From assembly GCF_009730915.1 (NCBI RefSeq), contig NC_052474.1:6297501-6361500 (forward strand): 64,000 nucleotides of DNA, in the 5' to 3' direction. Source of the DNA: Dioscorea cayenensis subsp. rotundata. Taxonomy: Eukaryota; Streptophyta; Magnoliopsida; Dioscoreales; Dioscoreaceae. The notes beneath the pieces are model-generated. The model was not told the DNA's origin and did not search any database. It was given only the letters and a program-made list of their open reading frames with translations. Positions 1-12,604 of this stretch are shown here, in pieces. Both the position numbers and the translations under genes were made by a program. Position 1 is the stretch's first letter, and each line of letters begins with the position of its first letter.

Positions 1-9
1 AGACTTAGG

Positions 10-1105
10 AAATCTATATAAGGACTAAAACTAGCATCCTATCAGTGGTATTTGAAGTTCCATGATGTTGTCTCATCATTCAGTTTTGTTGAGAACATTA
101 AGGATCAATGCATATACTATAAAGATAGTGGGAGTAAGTTTTACTTTTTAGTCCTATATGTTGATGATATTTTGCTTGCAACTAATGATAAGGGTATGTT
201 GAATGAGGTGAAGCCATTTCTCTCTAAGAATTTTGACATGAAAGATATGGGTGAGGCATCTTATGTCATTGCATTAAGATACATAGAGACAAATTTCATG
301 GTGTTTTGGGTTTGTCTTAAGAAGCCTATATTAACAAAACTCTTGAGAGATTACAGATAGAAAATTGTTCACCTAGTGTTGCGCCTATGGTGAGAGGAGA
401 CAAGTTTAACTTGGACTAGTGTCCTAAAAATAACTTGGAAAGGGAACCAATGGAAAGCATCCCGTATGCTTCAGCTATTTGAAGTCTTATCTATGCTCAG
501 GTCTGTATAAGACCAGACATTGCATATGCTGTGGGGATGTTGGGAAGATATCAAAGTAATCCAGGGGTTTATCATTGGAAAACTGCAAAGAAAGTAATGA
601 GGTATCTTCAGGGTAAGAAGGAGTACAAGCTTACATACAGAATATCAAATGACTTGAAATTCATTGGGTACTCGTATTCAGATTATGCTAGCTGTCTTGA
701 TTCTCGAAGATCAACATCCGATTATAGTTTCGTGTTGGCCGGTGGTGCTATCTCATGGAGAAGTGCAAAGCAGACTTTGGTTGCTACTTCCACTATGGAA
801 GCCGAGTTTGTTTCGTGTTTTGAGGCAAGTTCCCACGGTATTTAGTTGAGGAGTTTCATATCAGGGCTTAGAATCGTTGATTCCATATCTAAGCCATTAA
901 AAATATATTGTGATAATTTTGCTGCTGTAATCGAAGTAACACATCGACATCAAGTATTTAGCACTAAAGTAACGCGTGAATGCCGGTGAAATAACCATTC
1001 AAAAAATTAGCACAAAGTTGATGATTGCAGATCCTTTGATGAAAGGAATCTCACCAAAATTGTTTAGAAATCATGTAAAACATATGGGAGTTAGTTTTTC
1101 TTTTT
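10..1105 (+). pseudogene. copia reverse transcriptase / RNase H remnant
   Basis: The translation shows the RT core (YVDDILLAT near 157-183) and a downstream RT palm segment (DMKDMGEASYVIAL). After a frame break come the RNase H region with LTYRISNDLKFIGYSYSDYA, the SRRSTSDYSFVLAGGAISW block and the TMEAEF motif. A stop codon interrupts RNase H right after the TMEAEF segment, where the family usually has Trp. The rest, to about 1105, is recognisable only in pieces (CDNFAAV, then the terminal ISPKLFRNHVKHMGV-like segment). It is non-functional as read. Confidence 0.88.
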
Positions 1106-1451
1106 GAACAATTATATCACTTTAACATTGAAACTCTTAAATATTTATTTATATATTTATTTGTCTTCTCTTTAAATGTATACATTAAGTTTGAGAATGA
1201 CAATTATTAAGTTTATGCATTATTAGTTTGCTTGTGTTGGACCCAAATAAATATCTAGCTTATTCATTATGATAAAATGTCATATATAGGTTTGCATTAG
1301 AGAGAGAGATTGTGTCGTAATACTTGGATTATAATGATGACTTACCGTCATTATGCATGTAATTTATTTCTTTGATGTGGACATACGAATTTATGGGTTA
1401 ATGTGAATAAATATTAAGTTACCTATGATAAAGTTGGACAAAGTGGGAGAA

Positions 1452-1859
1452 TGTTAGTTTGAATTCTATTCTGACTTAACTTTGTGATGATATTAATCCG
1501 ATCTGAATTCAAATTGAATATAGTCCATGACATGATTTTATCTAATGGAATCCTAAATTAACTCTAATTGACACTTTAGATAGCGATCTACTTGAACTTT
1601 TGAGTGGAATTAATCTTTTGATGGTAAGGATTATATATATGACAACACTAGGGCTCCCAATCTATCGTTTGTGTAATTAGCTAGCTCTATCGGTGGGAGA
1701 ATACGAGATAGATTGGAAGAGTCTAGTTACTTTAAGCGTGGACTTAAAAGATTTTTGTCATCTTCTATAACCTGTTATGGCTGAAGGTAAATGATCCTGC
1801 TTCCGCTTATGATAGTACGGCATAAATATCATAATTAAGTTCTGATGAAAATTCTAACA
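1452..1859 (+). repeat. 3' LTR of the copia element
   Basis: It starts with TGTTAG immediately after a purine-rich tract and ends with CTAACA, giving 6-bp terminal inverted repeats over 408 bp. A TATATATA stretch lies inside. A second CTAACA at 2085-2090 was rejected as the end because DNA from about 1925 on matches the GGH 3' flank. The matching 5' LTR is outside the window, so the TSD cannot be tested here. Confidence 0.7.
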
Positions 1860-1924
1860 TCATCGCATCGCATCAAACTTAAATTTAAGATGAAATCAAT
1901 ACATATGAAATTAATTGACTTCTT

Positions 1925-2120
1925 TAGGTGTATATACTTTTCTGTTGTTACATACTAATGGAATAATTTAATAAACTATAAGAATTCTCAATTTCTAATT
2001 GAATGCCTGGGATAAATTGCTATACAGACATGTAAATGCTAGTTTTCATATTATAATTATTTATAAAAACTTGTTTGAACTATTCTAACAATATTCATGG
2101 AAGCATGTATATGGTTAAAA
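1925..2120 (+). repeat. Diverged duplicate of the GGH 3' flank
   Basis: This segment aligns by eye with 7595-7807 downstream of GGH. Shared blocks include a poly(A)-signal-like AATAAA (1970-1975 here, 7648-7653 there), 'ataaattgctata' and 'agttttcatat', in the same order. It lies just beyond the copia LTR and is probably what remains of the 3' end of a tandem GGH copy or of a segmental duplication. No coding exon of a second copy is in the window. Confidence 0.7.
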
Positions 2121-3387
2121 ATAGTGTGAGAGATACATTTGAGATTAACTTGAAAGAGTTTAATTAGATAGATTTGAGTTTAATATGATTTTTAAGCATT
2201 ATATTTAAGACTTAATATAACTGCGAGGACTACTTTATTTTAAAATTTTATTTTATAATATAATCTTTTAATGCTTAGCATGTTTTTGAACTCACGCTAT
2301 GTTAGACATTTTTATTTTTTATTTAATTATTATGAATTAAAAACCTATTTAATTTGTAATAAAATAATTGCCTGCCACCGATAATAATCCTTATTTAAAC
2401 GTATTCGAACAACGTGTTTTTAACAATTGTACTTGATTAAGTTAGTTAAATAATTAATTTTAATTTAAATAATAACAAAGTTTTTACCATTTTTTTACTT
2501 AAAGGATATTTCATTAAAAAATAAAAAAAGAAAAACTAAGCCATTTCCACATATTTGCAATCTCCCTCGTAAGTTTCCAATCACCCTAAAAAATCCTTTC
2601 TTTAAGAAGAATACCATATTTTTAGTTTATTTCTTAATTAAAATAATTATAACTAATTTTTTTTTTTAAAATTACCTATATGTTTTTTGTCTTCCAATTT
2701 TTTACCCTTCAAAGTGGGAGTGGTGTATCAGTTTGTATAACGATTGTTTAAAGATTTACCCCAAAATGATATATCAGTCTTTTACGGTGAATAATAAATA
2801 GGTTTGTTAAAGTGATAAACCACTAGACCATGCAGTAGATATCCTCATGATTCTCTCTCCATTTTTTTTTAGTTGTCAATTTTACCTAATACACATCGAT
2901 TAAGAAAAATTGGTTAAAAATAGTTAGATACTTATATTTTATAAAAAATTTCATTACTTTCCAAAACTACCCCTATTTAAAACTCTATTAAGCGGAGTAT
3001 ATAATTAGTTGATTATAATTTATTGAAGATTGTACAAATATATTAAATTAAAATGTAAATTTGAAAAAAAAAATATTTAATGCTGTATAAAATTTTTAAT
3101 GTGACAAAGTAAAAAAAAATAAAGAAAAGCTTCAAATATGACAAGTAAAAGGTAATGGAGGGAGTATATATATATATATATATATATATCGGATGAAATA
3201 TAATTTTTGAATAAAAGATAAAAATTAGAATATTCAGACTAGTTTTGAAATTTGCCAAGAGCTGATGTCCTCCCAATACTCCAAAAAAGCAATCGAACCA
3301 ATTACCAATCGCCACGTAATCCAGATTCCAAATTTTAATTTTAGAGTACCAAAAGTCTATTAAGAATTTAAGATTCAGCGCTAGCGA

Positions 3388-3390
<3 letters not shown>
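2121..3390. other. AT-rich intergenic DNA upstream of GGH
   Basis: No gene is recognised. The stretch is AT-rich and has a (TA)n tract at about 3165-3189. The minus-strand ORF that runs from the GGH first exon through this stretch is a shadow of the exon plus simple repeats. Confidence 0.6.

Positions 3391-3426
<36 letters not shown>
3391..3426 (+). repeat. (AG)n microsatellite in GGH 5' UTR
   Basis: A perfect run of 18 AG dinucleotides ends seven bases before the GGH start codon. Such GA/CT tracts are frequent in plant 5' UTRs. Its effect here is unknown. Confidence 0.9.
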
Positions 3427-3428
<2 letters not shown>

Positions 3429-3432
3429 TCCA

Positions 3433-6400
3433 ATGGCTTCGATAGTGGAGCTCCTCCTTCTTCTTCTTCTCGTTTTCGCCGTCTGGATCGGCTCTCTGAA
3501 GGCTCAATCCCTTGCTCCCCTGGTCGCAGACGACGCCATCTTCCGATCCTCTGATGGATCCAGCTGCCCCTCTCCAGATCCCTCGCTGTACCACCGGCCG
3601 GTGATCGGGATCCTCACTCACCCCGGTGATGGCGCCAACGGGAGACTCAGCAACGCCACCAACGCCTCCAATATCCCTGCATCCTATGTTAAGTTCGTCG
3701 AGTCCGCTGGTGCCCGCGTCATCCCTATAATCTACAACGAGCCCGAAGATCTCATCATCCAAGTAATCCGCTCTTACCCCCTTCTCACAAGAAAGAAAGA
3801 TGCATTTTTTTTTCTTCATTTAGATTAAATTCTTTGTGAACTGTTTGAATTTTTTTTAAAATTTTTTTTAGGCAATTATGATATTTTATGACATTTAAGA
3901 AAAAAAAAATACTTGTAGAACCCACCGTATAGTTTGTCTCAAATTCACAACTACATTGAAGTTTAGTTTTACCAATCGAAATATGTATTTTGCTATGATG
4001 AAGTTAATCTTCTCGATGCATTGACTGAGTAGGAAGCGGTGCACGGGGCAGTTCATATGATTGAAAATTTGCAAAATCATCAATTTGTTTTTCGTTTCAT
4101 TCAAAGTAAATGCTATTTTTAAAATCCAAAAAGTAAAATTTAAAAAATCATTAGTATGAATAAACATTTCTAACAAGCCGCATCATCCTAAATCTTAAAT
4201 TTATTTTCAGTCTTAAACTCATAAAAAATTGGCAGCAGCCGCAGACATGATGCTAATTTTTGTATGGTTAAGAAAATACAAGCATGGTTTTGATCGAGTA
4301 CTCTAAATAAATAACTTGGTTTCTGTGTAGAAACTCAAATTGGTGAATGGGGTGCTGTTTACTGGTGGATGGGTCAAAACGGGCTTGTACTATGATGTTG
4401 CAAATAAAATTTTTGAGGTATGCCAGTCAGTTTCATGAGATGTTCTTGATTACAATTTACAAGTTTATTACTGAGAAGCGAAACTGCGTTGAAGTATATG
4501 TATGGTTAGCTGCGATATGTTTGTTGTATAGAAATAGCTACTGATCTCCTTTTTGTCTACTTCCTAGATAGTTCTGGCCAAAAATGATGCAGGGGATCAT
4601 TTTCCTTTATTTGCAATCTGCTTGGGCTTCGAGCTATTGAGCATGTTCATCAGCCAGGTTCCTCTTTTCCTTAACTTGAAAGTTGATGTATTTCAGGTTT
4701 CAGGTTTACCGTGCCTTTCAGTTTACAGGACTCCTTTTGACAAGATTGTGTAGATTATTTTTGAAATTCCTAATCTTTGGAAGCAATTGATATTGTCAAA
4801 TTCATCTTATTTCATTGCTTAACTACCTGTGTTTGTGAACTAATGATCATAGAATCCTGATATCTGTGAGAGATTTTACGGAGAAGATCGAGCATCTACA
4901 CTTCAGTTCGGAATTTCAGAAACCAGTGGAACTCTTTTTGAGAGGTAGGTAGCTGCTCTGCAGTGTGCCAATTGAAGTATCCTTGTTATTATTGAAACAA
5001 AACATTCAAAATTTTACAACTTTTTGTGACTGTATATTTCAGCCAAATCCTTATCTACAGCTTCACGTTGCTGGCATTCCTAGTTTATGGCTATTATTTG
5101 ATAATAAATTATTTGAATTTTTGATTGATGGATGGTCTTACAGTCTTTTGTATATGCAGTGGATTGCATCATTCTGACTTTTTATTGTTACTCTATCATA
5201 TGCTTTTATGAACTATTTGATGCAACATGAAGAATGTTATTTTAACCTAATTTATCTGCACTTTGAAGCATGTTTTAATTTTCATCAGGTTACTTAACAT
5301 GATTCATTCAAGCTCTCCTGTTTTCTATTCTTTAGCTTAGTAATTTTATTTGAATTGTTACTTTTTGCTTACTTTGAGTTGTTTGCTTTTGACTATGTAC
5401 AATGTCGAAGATTTCCTCCAGATTTATTGACTAAGATGAGTTCAGAATGCCTTGCCATGCAAAATCATATGGTGAGTAAAATGAGAACACTATGATAAAA
5501 CTTTGTAAGGTCATTCATGTTAGATGAAATGTAATAATATTTTCTTTCCTCTTTTTTTGCTAGTATGGATACTTTTTATCCTTGAATAAAGATTCAAAAT
5601 CTTTGTTTTCCAGCATTTGTGCATATAAGTGAATCTCTCACGTTCCAATGATTAAGTATTATCATTTTTACCAGGCAAATTTCAGGGAGATTATATTGTT
5701 AGACATGGGCATGGGTGTCATGATTTAGATGTAATGTGCTGGCACTCATCATTTTTGAGTTGTTAATGTTGGTTACAAACAAAAGACGAGCTACTATAAT
5801 GTTAACAAAAAAGATCAAAAGATCATAGTCCATCTGCGAATGGAGCCATGTGAAGGAGAACAAAAGAAGACAATATCTCATAATAAATCAATATATTATC
5901 GGAGCACCTACACACTTGCAGATATTACAAACATAGACTCACCTAGTATATGTATAACGTATTTTTACAGCCATAATCGATATATTTTAGTATGTGTTCA
6001 GATCATAAGCATGGCTTCTTATAGTGCAGCGTCCCACAAATCGTAGTATCAAATGTTACAAATTTATTCTCTATTACAAATCATACAAGTTATTGCAACA
6101 CTTTCATATGATTTAGTGACTGAACAGAGACAAGCTTTATGACAATGAGCTCGCATTTCAACATAGTTTTTCATGTCACATTTTAGGAGACCTAATTTCT
6201 ATCAATTGAATCTTGGTAATGATCTAATTCTGCTGATTTTGGATATTTGGCAGTTTGGTATTTCACCGAAAAGGTTGCGAGAGAACCGTGCACTGTCAAA
6301 CTTCTTCAAGATTCTCACAACCACTGCTGATGCTAATAATGACGTATGCAATTTGAATGCATTTCATTAACTTCCAGCCTAGTTTTGCTTTGACTTGATT

Positions 6401-7424
6401 AGCCACAGCTAATGTTTGTGTTTTTCAATCAGGATTATATTTCTACTGCCCAAGCCTACAATTATCCTGTCACTGCATTTCAGTGGCATCCCGAGGTATG
6501 TTTTAACCTCCATTTCGTTAACTTCATAACTTTGAAGAATTAATTTTTGCAAATTGGAAATTTTACCTGGCTTGATACAGAAAAATGCTTTTGAGTGGGG
6601 AACTGATAAAATTCCTCATACTGAAGATGCAGTTCGAGTTACTCAACACACTGCCAACTATTTCATTAGGTGATTAATATTGGATTTGCGTTGTTTCAGA
6701 GTTTTATTTTAAATTGCTTTTAATTGAACTATTCATTTCTGATATAATCTTATCACATGATGCCAAATTGCCAATATTTTTCAACTGGAAATGTTTATTT
6801 GTCATGCTATTGGAGACACAAAATTTTTATCTAAGTCATGGAAGTTCCTTTTCTTCCCTACTTTCGTGTAATTTTCAGCTGCAATTCACTTGACTGCCTC
6901 GTGCTAAGAAAGGAATATTGCTTAAATTGTAACATTCATGAGTTGTTTTCTAGTGTTCCTCGATTAATTGTTTCTGTTCTTTTCTTTTTCTAGGAATGAT
7001 TTAAATTCCAAATATAGCTATTATGAAGATGTTTCACTCGTATTCCTCAAACTCTTGAGAGAAAACCACTGATTTCTTGTGTCTCATGCTCTTACTGAAT
7101 ACTGATTGGTACAACTAGTATTATTTTTCCAACAGGAAAATTGAAACAAGCTTGCAATTGAAATCACTATATGTTTTTTTTTTAACTTTATGCAGTGAAG
7201 CACGGAAATCTTCAACTAGACCTGATCCAGTGAAGTTGCTATCCCATCTCATCTACAATTACAAGCCAACTTATGGTGGATACGCAGGGTAAGGAAGAGT
7301 TTAACTTTCTTTGTTCACCATCATCTTAAAAGATTGTTGTTGCAATACTTTGAGACGCTAATACTTGTGCTTCTCTATGCTTTACTGCAGCAAAGGATAT
7401 GACGAAGTTTATATTTTTACATAA
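3433..7424 (+). CDS. GGH: Gamma-glutamyl hydrolase (folylpolyglutamate hydrolase), 10 exons
   Basis: The product removes gamma-linked glutamates from folylpolyglutamates; plant members are mostly vacuolar. Exons: 3433-3762, 4331-4417, 4568-4657, 4853-4944, 5411-5471, 6254-6343, 6433-6495, 6581-6669, 7196-7288 and 7391-7424. All junctions are GT-AG and in phase, giving about 342 residues, close to the usual plant length. The N-terminus is a Leu-rich signal peptide (residues 1-25). Then come the PVIGILTHPG strand, FTGGW, the nucleophile Cys157 in ICLGFELL and the catalytic His269/Glu271 in FQWHPE, all typical of the class I amidotransferase-like GGH fold. The end GYDEVYIFT is typical. The start was chosen because it opens the signal peptide and follows the (AG)n leader. 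The open frame continues past the first donor, but that is intron. No defect is seen. Confidence 0.95.
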
Positions 7425-7594
7425 TGTCTCAATCCTTGCACCACCAAGTGTAGACGTATGAGCTGGATGACTCATTCTCGGCTGTGCCCATGACCTTATA
7501 CATGTGCTTGTCGCATTTTATAAAATAAGAAAAAAAAAACTTCAATGAAACTTGGGTTGTATCAAACTTTAATGTAAAATCCTTTGTGCCAGTA

Positions 7595-7807
7595 TTTGTA
7601 TTCTTGTGTATATACAATATCTCTTTGTACACATTATGGAATCATTTAATAAAGCATAAGAATTTGGAATTTCTAATCGTATTCTATGAATAAATTGCTA
7701 TATAGGTATGTGTTTGTTAGTTTTCATATAATTATTTACAAAAACTCAATTTAACTGCTTTAACAATATTTGTGCTGAAGCATGCATATATATAGTTAAA
7801 AATTATA
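7595..7807 (+). repeat. GGH 3' UTR/flank, partner of 1925-2120
   Basis: This segment contains the AATAAA at 7648-7653, the likely poly(A) signal of GGH, and matches 1925-2120 in order and orientation. The match is interrupted here by the MITE at 7811-8078 and seems to resume for a few dozen bases after it. Confidence 0.7.
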
Positions 7808-7810
7808 ATA

Positions 7811-8078
7811 GGTGTAAATATCAAAATGATCCTTCTATTCTGTGTTTTCTGCTTTATAGTCCTTCTAAAATAAAATCCGCCATGTCCTTGTATTTGCACA
7901 TGTCCTTTAGCTATAAAATCTGCCATTTTGGTCCTCATATTTGCATATTTTCGTCTTTTTTGGTCCATTCAATTCATCAATTGGAAGGACCAAAAAGACA
8001 GATCCATCATTTGGAGGGATTAAAAGAACATAAATGTGTAAATACGAGGAATAGAGGGACCATTTTGATATTTTGACC
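7811..8078. mobile_element. MITE with about 22-bp TIRs
   Basis: The left end (ggtgtaaatatcaaaatgat) and the inverted right end (ggtcaaaatatcaaaatggt) are near-perfect inverted repeats, and the interior is non-coding. The paralogous segment at about 2110-2150 lacks the insert, which supports insertion after the duplication. Flanks are AT-rich, so the exact TSD is unclear. The superfamily is uncertain; Mutator-like is possible. Confidence 0.8.
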
Positions 8079-8376
8079 TAAATAATATATTTGAGTTAGA
8101 TCCGCATATATATATATATATATATATTAAAAAATTGGATAAACCATATTAATTAAGATGAAAAGGGAAGATAATATCCACTGGTAGTGGAAAGATATAG
8201 AAATCTACAAAACAACAAACAAAAGGCGGACAGAAAAAGAAACAACGCTCGCTCCCGGGCCCAAGGGTTGGGAGATATTTTTTTGGGGAATATTTTCTAG
8301 AAATGGCTTTGTCCCTAGGTAATTGCTCTTTTTGGTTGACTGATATGGGATAATTAACAGAGAGATATCCCATGTC

Positions 8377-8492
8377 GGTTCCATGATAGTTACAATGGAA
8401 CTGAAGTGTGGCTTATTATTATCATTGGATTGCCTCAATTTAATGACTTTTAGAATAAAGCATCAATATTTTAAGATAGTTACCACGGAACC
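8377..8492 (-). mobile_element. Small MITE, family A copy 1
   Basis: The ends are the inverted motifs ggttccatgatagttac and gtaccacggaacc-like. The core shares the blocks 'cattaaattgaggcaatcc' (on the minus strand) with 14533-14743. The two copies are in opposite orientation. Confidence 0.65.
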
Positions 8493-9581
8493 TAGCCCAC
8501 TGGATTATTTTTCTAATTTAACAAAGAGAGTATGTAATGATTTAGTTTAAAATAACTTTTTATTATGTAAACAAATATTGTTTCTACTTTCTTGGTCCCT
8601 CAAATATTTTTCAATATCTTTAAGTTCCTTTAATTTTTGTAATTTGGAAATCTTACTCCTCTCTTTAATGTACGGTCATTGAATTTGCTCTTCGGTTTTG
8701 CTTACATTACATTTTTTATTTTATTATTAAAAAATATAATTTTTTGAATAATTTCTTTACTTTGTAAAACTTACTTTTTTAGTCCCTTTTTTAAACTGTA
8801 ATTTTTTAATTACTTGACTATTTTAATTGAGCCATGTCAGTTTGTCTAAAGTCTAAACCCAATCTAAACGTATTGATATGGCTCAATTAAAATAGTAAAA
8901 ATATTAAAAAGTACTAATTTAAAATAGATGGATTAAAAAGATAAGTTTGGAAAAATAGAGATTATTCAAAAAAATTATATTTTAGAAAAATTGTGAAAAC
9001 AAATAAAATTACTATTTTAGTCTTTAAATAAGTACAATTTATGCTCTTTTAGTGCATGTAGTAATTTTTTTTATACCATAAGTCTTAAATTCATGATTTT
9101 AAAATAATAATTTAAAATAAAAAAAATGCCACACAAACAAAACCGAACCATAAACTCAACTTCCAACAGTAAAGAGAATTAAGATTTTCAAATTTTAAAA
9201 ACTAAAGAGACTTAAAAGTACTGAGAAATATTACTAAGAGAGCAGAAAGAAACTGTATTTATTTAGTGAAAAAAAATAATTTTACCCAATAATTTATCAA
9301 TAAATACAAGTGTACTTTAATTTGTCATGAGAGCGGTCGGAACACACTAACCACATATACATATATCGCACATACACATCACGCATCTCAAATCATTTTA
9401 ACCATAATCTTGGGTTAACAAAATTCCCAATCTATGTATATGTGAGATCTCCACTCTCTCGATTGCTTACATGAAATCACGACAACATGAGACATTGGAG
9501 CTCTTCATACAGATAATTTTCCATTGTATTTGGTTGAAAATAAATAATCTCACTTTCAATCAATATTTCACTTCCACCTAT
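8493..9581. other. AT-rich intergenic DNA, no gene seen
   Basis: Very AT-rich. A short inverted pair around 8820-8900 (gccatgtcag ... tgatatggctc, with 'aattaaaatagt' on the arms) suggests an old palindromic repeat. No open frame of note. Confidence 0.5.
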
Positions 9582-10025
9582 GGCTGCAATCGAGCCGAGT
9601 CGATACGAGTTTTATAATGTTCAAGCTTAGTTCGATACTATTTGAACTGAGCTCACCCTCGAGACGAGCCTATTTTGAGATTATTTTATTAAGCTTAAGC
9701 TCATCAGTTCACTAACGAAATATCAAGCTCGAGCTAAGCTTGGGTTAGTTGTAGTATAATAGCTACATTATATAATACTACAAGTAGATACAATACATGT
9801 ACTACATTATTTTTTAATCACTATAACATAATTACAATATTATATGGTGCAGTACTGAGTTTTTCATGAGCCTTAATGAGCCAAGCAATGTGAGGCTTGA
9901 GCTCGGCTTGATTATTTACTTGAGCTTGAAAGTTAAGCTTGAGCTTGGCTTGAGCTCGGTTCGTTTGCTTAATAAACGAGTTTTTTTTTTAATTGAACCT
10001 CGAGCAGACCTATTTTGAGTTCCAC
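9582..10025. repeat. GAGCTCGAGC-rich dispersed repeat, copy 1
   Basis: Many copies of gagctcgagctt-like words in both orientations fill this stretch around an AT-rich core. The same vocabulary fills 29926-30965. It is probably a non-autonomous transposon family. Ends here are approximate because no clean TIR could be fixed. Confidence 0.55.
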
Positions 10026-11122
10026 CGATCTCGATTACTATTAAAAGTTTGATCACATGTATATATTTTGGGCATATGCAATCCAAGAATTGTAAGGAAA
10101 GAAATTGGTTGACGTGACTTTTAATTACTATCAGATCTAGAGTCTAAGAATTAATTAAAGTTCCCATGCATCTCGTCCACCGCAGAAAAGACTACTCGTG
10201 ATTAGACCAAATTCTCGCATCCCCTCTGAAAATGATCATAGACTAATGTCCTTACACGAACAGTGATCATTGTCCAGAAATTTAACCCATCCTTCTTCTG
10301 CTTTTGTTATTTTCATTTCACTCAATCACGTAAGAGATTTTAATAATTGCCTGTGATTCTCCCTACTTTTGCTCATTTATTTGTTCCGTATTATAGTCAT
10401 GTACTTGTAATTCTCTTTACTGTTTCTTAATTGGTGTAGTTTTGATTCATCCGCTTTGGTATATACTAGTTAAATTCACTTATTTCGCGTATGGTTTTTT
10501 GTAATCATAGTAATTTTGAGATATTCTTGTGTATCGATAAATAAATATTCAAAATATAAACTAGTTTAATCATCCAAATTATATAATTATACCTATGTAA
10601 AAATGAGTAAAGCAATTGTAAGTGAGTAGACAATGGGTAACATATGAAAAATTCAAACAAAAAAAAAGTATTAGGAAGAAAAACAAAAAAAAAGCAAACT
10701 AAGTTTAATTATATAATTAATATATAATAGATTTCATAACCTATTCAACAATTTATTGAAAAAAAAAATCAAAACTATCGATATTAGGATCATGAGTACT
10801 AAATCCCATAAATAACAAACTGCCTCTAAATTATAGATGTTGATCGTCTTTATTAAAGTTTTGTTAATGTGCTAACAACTTTTACATATATAATTATCCA
10901 TGGTTTTTTTTTTTATGATTTTGATGGTTTTGTGGTAATATTGCATATGGACATATAATTTGAAATACAAATAAAATGTTTTCATTAATGAAATTGCGAC
11001 ATTATGAATAGATTATTTATGAAAAATGAGGAAAACAAATGTAAATGCAAATGAAACAATAGTTAACAAAAGAAAAACTTAAAAAACTCAATAAAAACAA
11101 AAAAGTAAAATCGCATGTAGAT

Positions 11123-11174
<52 letters not shown>

Positions 11175-11366
11175 GGCCAATTTGTAAGTCACAATTGATA
11201 GGGAGCTTTTACATGGCTTTATGTAAAATATATATATATATATTATAGCTTTGTAGGAGCGGAAGAGAGGAGAAAAAAATTTTAGTTTTTCATTTTGTTT
11301 GACTAAGATGACCCAAAGAAAAAAGGGATGATTTGTTTACATTTATGACCCTCTTTGCTTTCAATT
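10026..11366. other. AT-rich intergenic DNA with (AT)n at 11125-11171
   Basis: No gene is recognised. A long (AT)n tract lies at 11125-11171 and a shorter TA tract near 11228-11242. The rest is unremarkable AT-rich sequence. Confidence 0.55.
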
Positions 11367-12469
11367 TGTTAGTGTAACCGCACTATTTAATTGGTATGAT
11401 TTGACACCAAGGTAAGATGACGTAGCAACCATGGTGATAAGGCATAACTGATGACATGGAAAACATGGTGACATAGCAAGGAAACTTGGCTTGTAAGGCA
11501 AAACATCTTGAAGATCTTGGTAGAGCTATTTTTAGTATGCCTATAATATGGAGGCAAATATCTTGAAGATCTTGGTGGGGTTATTTTTGGTAATATGTTA
11601 CAACTTGAAAACAAGATCATATCAAGACCATATTTAGGTGATTTGATTGAAGATTAAATATGGTGGAGCTTAATTGAAGAAAAATCTATTCATGGTATGA
11701 ATGAAGGCTAATTGAAGATATGATTTGAAGAATCTTTGATGATTGAGTTGATTGATTGAAGATCTATTATTGGGAAGATTTGAGGACCAAACTTGGGTGA
11801 ATTGAAGATCAAGTTTGGAGAATCTTTGAAGACCAAACTTGGAAGGTTGAAGATCAAGTTTGGCAAGTTCCATGAAGACGCACAAGGACGTGCGCCCTTT
11901 GCGAGGGGACTGCATGATGAGGAACTGAGGAGGTAGGCTAGTTGCCAGCAGTCGGGATCGGGAGATTTGGCTGCATCGACTTGGACTAAGCATAACCAGG
12001 AGGTTGATGGGTTTTGAGGTCGTCCGCAATGTAACCAGAACTCAGGGCCATGTTGCAACTTATGTTACAACAGGAGTTGCAATAGCTAATTTCGGAAGGT
12101 TTTTAAATTAGTAGCCACGGAGATTCTAAAAGTGGTATGTGCTATATTTGGGGCGTTGAGGCGTCTATATAAGCTACCTTGCTCGTAGATTGTATGTGTG
12201 ACCGGAGCTAGAGAGAGTGGGTGCACAAGACAATCTAGAGATGGTAGTGATCTTTGTTTGTGAGCGTTGAGTGACAAGTGGTTGTACTCATGTATTTTCA
12301 CCTCTTTTAGTGGATTGTTTATCTCCGAGCTTGGCCCCCCAGACGTAGGCGAGTGGATGCCGAACTGGGTTACCAACGTCGTGTGTCTCCTATTTGTTTG
12401 GTTTGTGTATGCTTGTATGAGTGTTTGAGTGTTCCCTAAAGCCCATAAAACACACCGGCGGAACTAACA
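11367..12469. mobile_element. Solo LTR, 1103 bp, with 5-bp TSD
   Basis: It begins TGTTAGT and ends ACTAACA, a 7-bp terminal inverted repeat. The flanking five bases are CAATT on both sides (11362-11366 and 12470-12474), a perfect TSD. The interior has diverged tandem pieces around 'ttgaagatcaagtttgg' (11740-11870) and an LTR-like end ('ccgagcttgg' ... 'gccgaactgggtt', 12330-12370). No internal retrotransposon genes are present, so it is a solo LTR left by LTR-LTR recombination. Open frames on the minus strand are not genes. Confidence 0.9.
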
Positions 12470-12604
12470 CAATTCATAAAACCCAAGATAAGGACATCAT
12501 CAATCAAAACATATGATCCACAAAATCTATCCTTTTTTTATTAAATAAATCATTACAATGCAAATTATTGGTATGGTAGATAAATAACTCCTTAACAAAC
12601 TATA

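Larger units (their letters stand above)
1..1859 (+). mobile_element. Ty1/copia retrotransposon, 3' half, decayed
   Basis: The stretch holds the end of reverse transcriptase, RNase H, a polypurine tract (about 1441-1450) and a 3' LTR. The 5' half lies outside the window. Reading frames are broken by stops (for example at 358-360 and 843-845) and by deletions after 930, so the element is dead. Its insertion separates the window start from DNA that resembles the 3' flank of the gamma-glutamyl hydrolase gene. Confidence 0.9.

Noticed and set aside
2085-2090. CTAACA as the alternative right end of the copia LTR
   Set aside because: It lies inside the segment that matches the GGH 3' flank, so the LTR must end earlier (1859).
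3043-3819. 258-codon minus-strand ORF
   Set aside because: Shadow of the GGH first exon plus the (AG)n and (TA)n repeats; no family resemblance.
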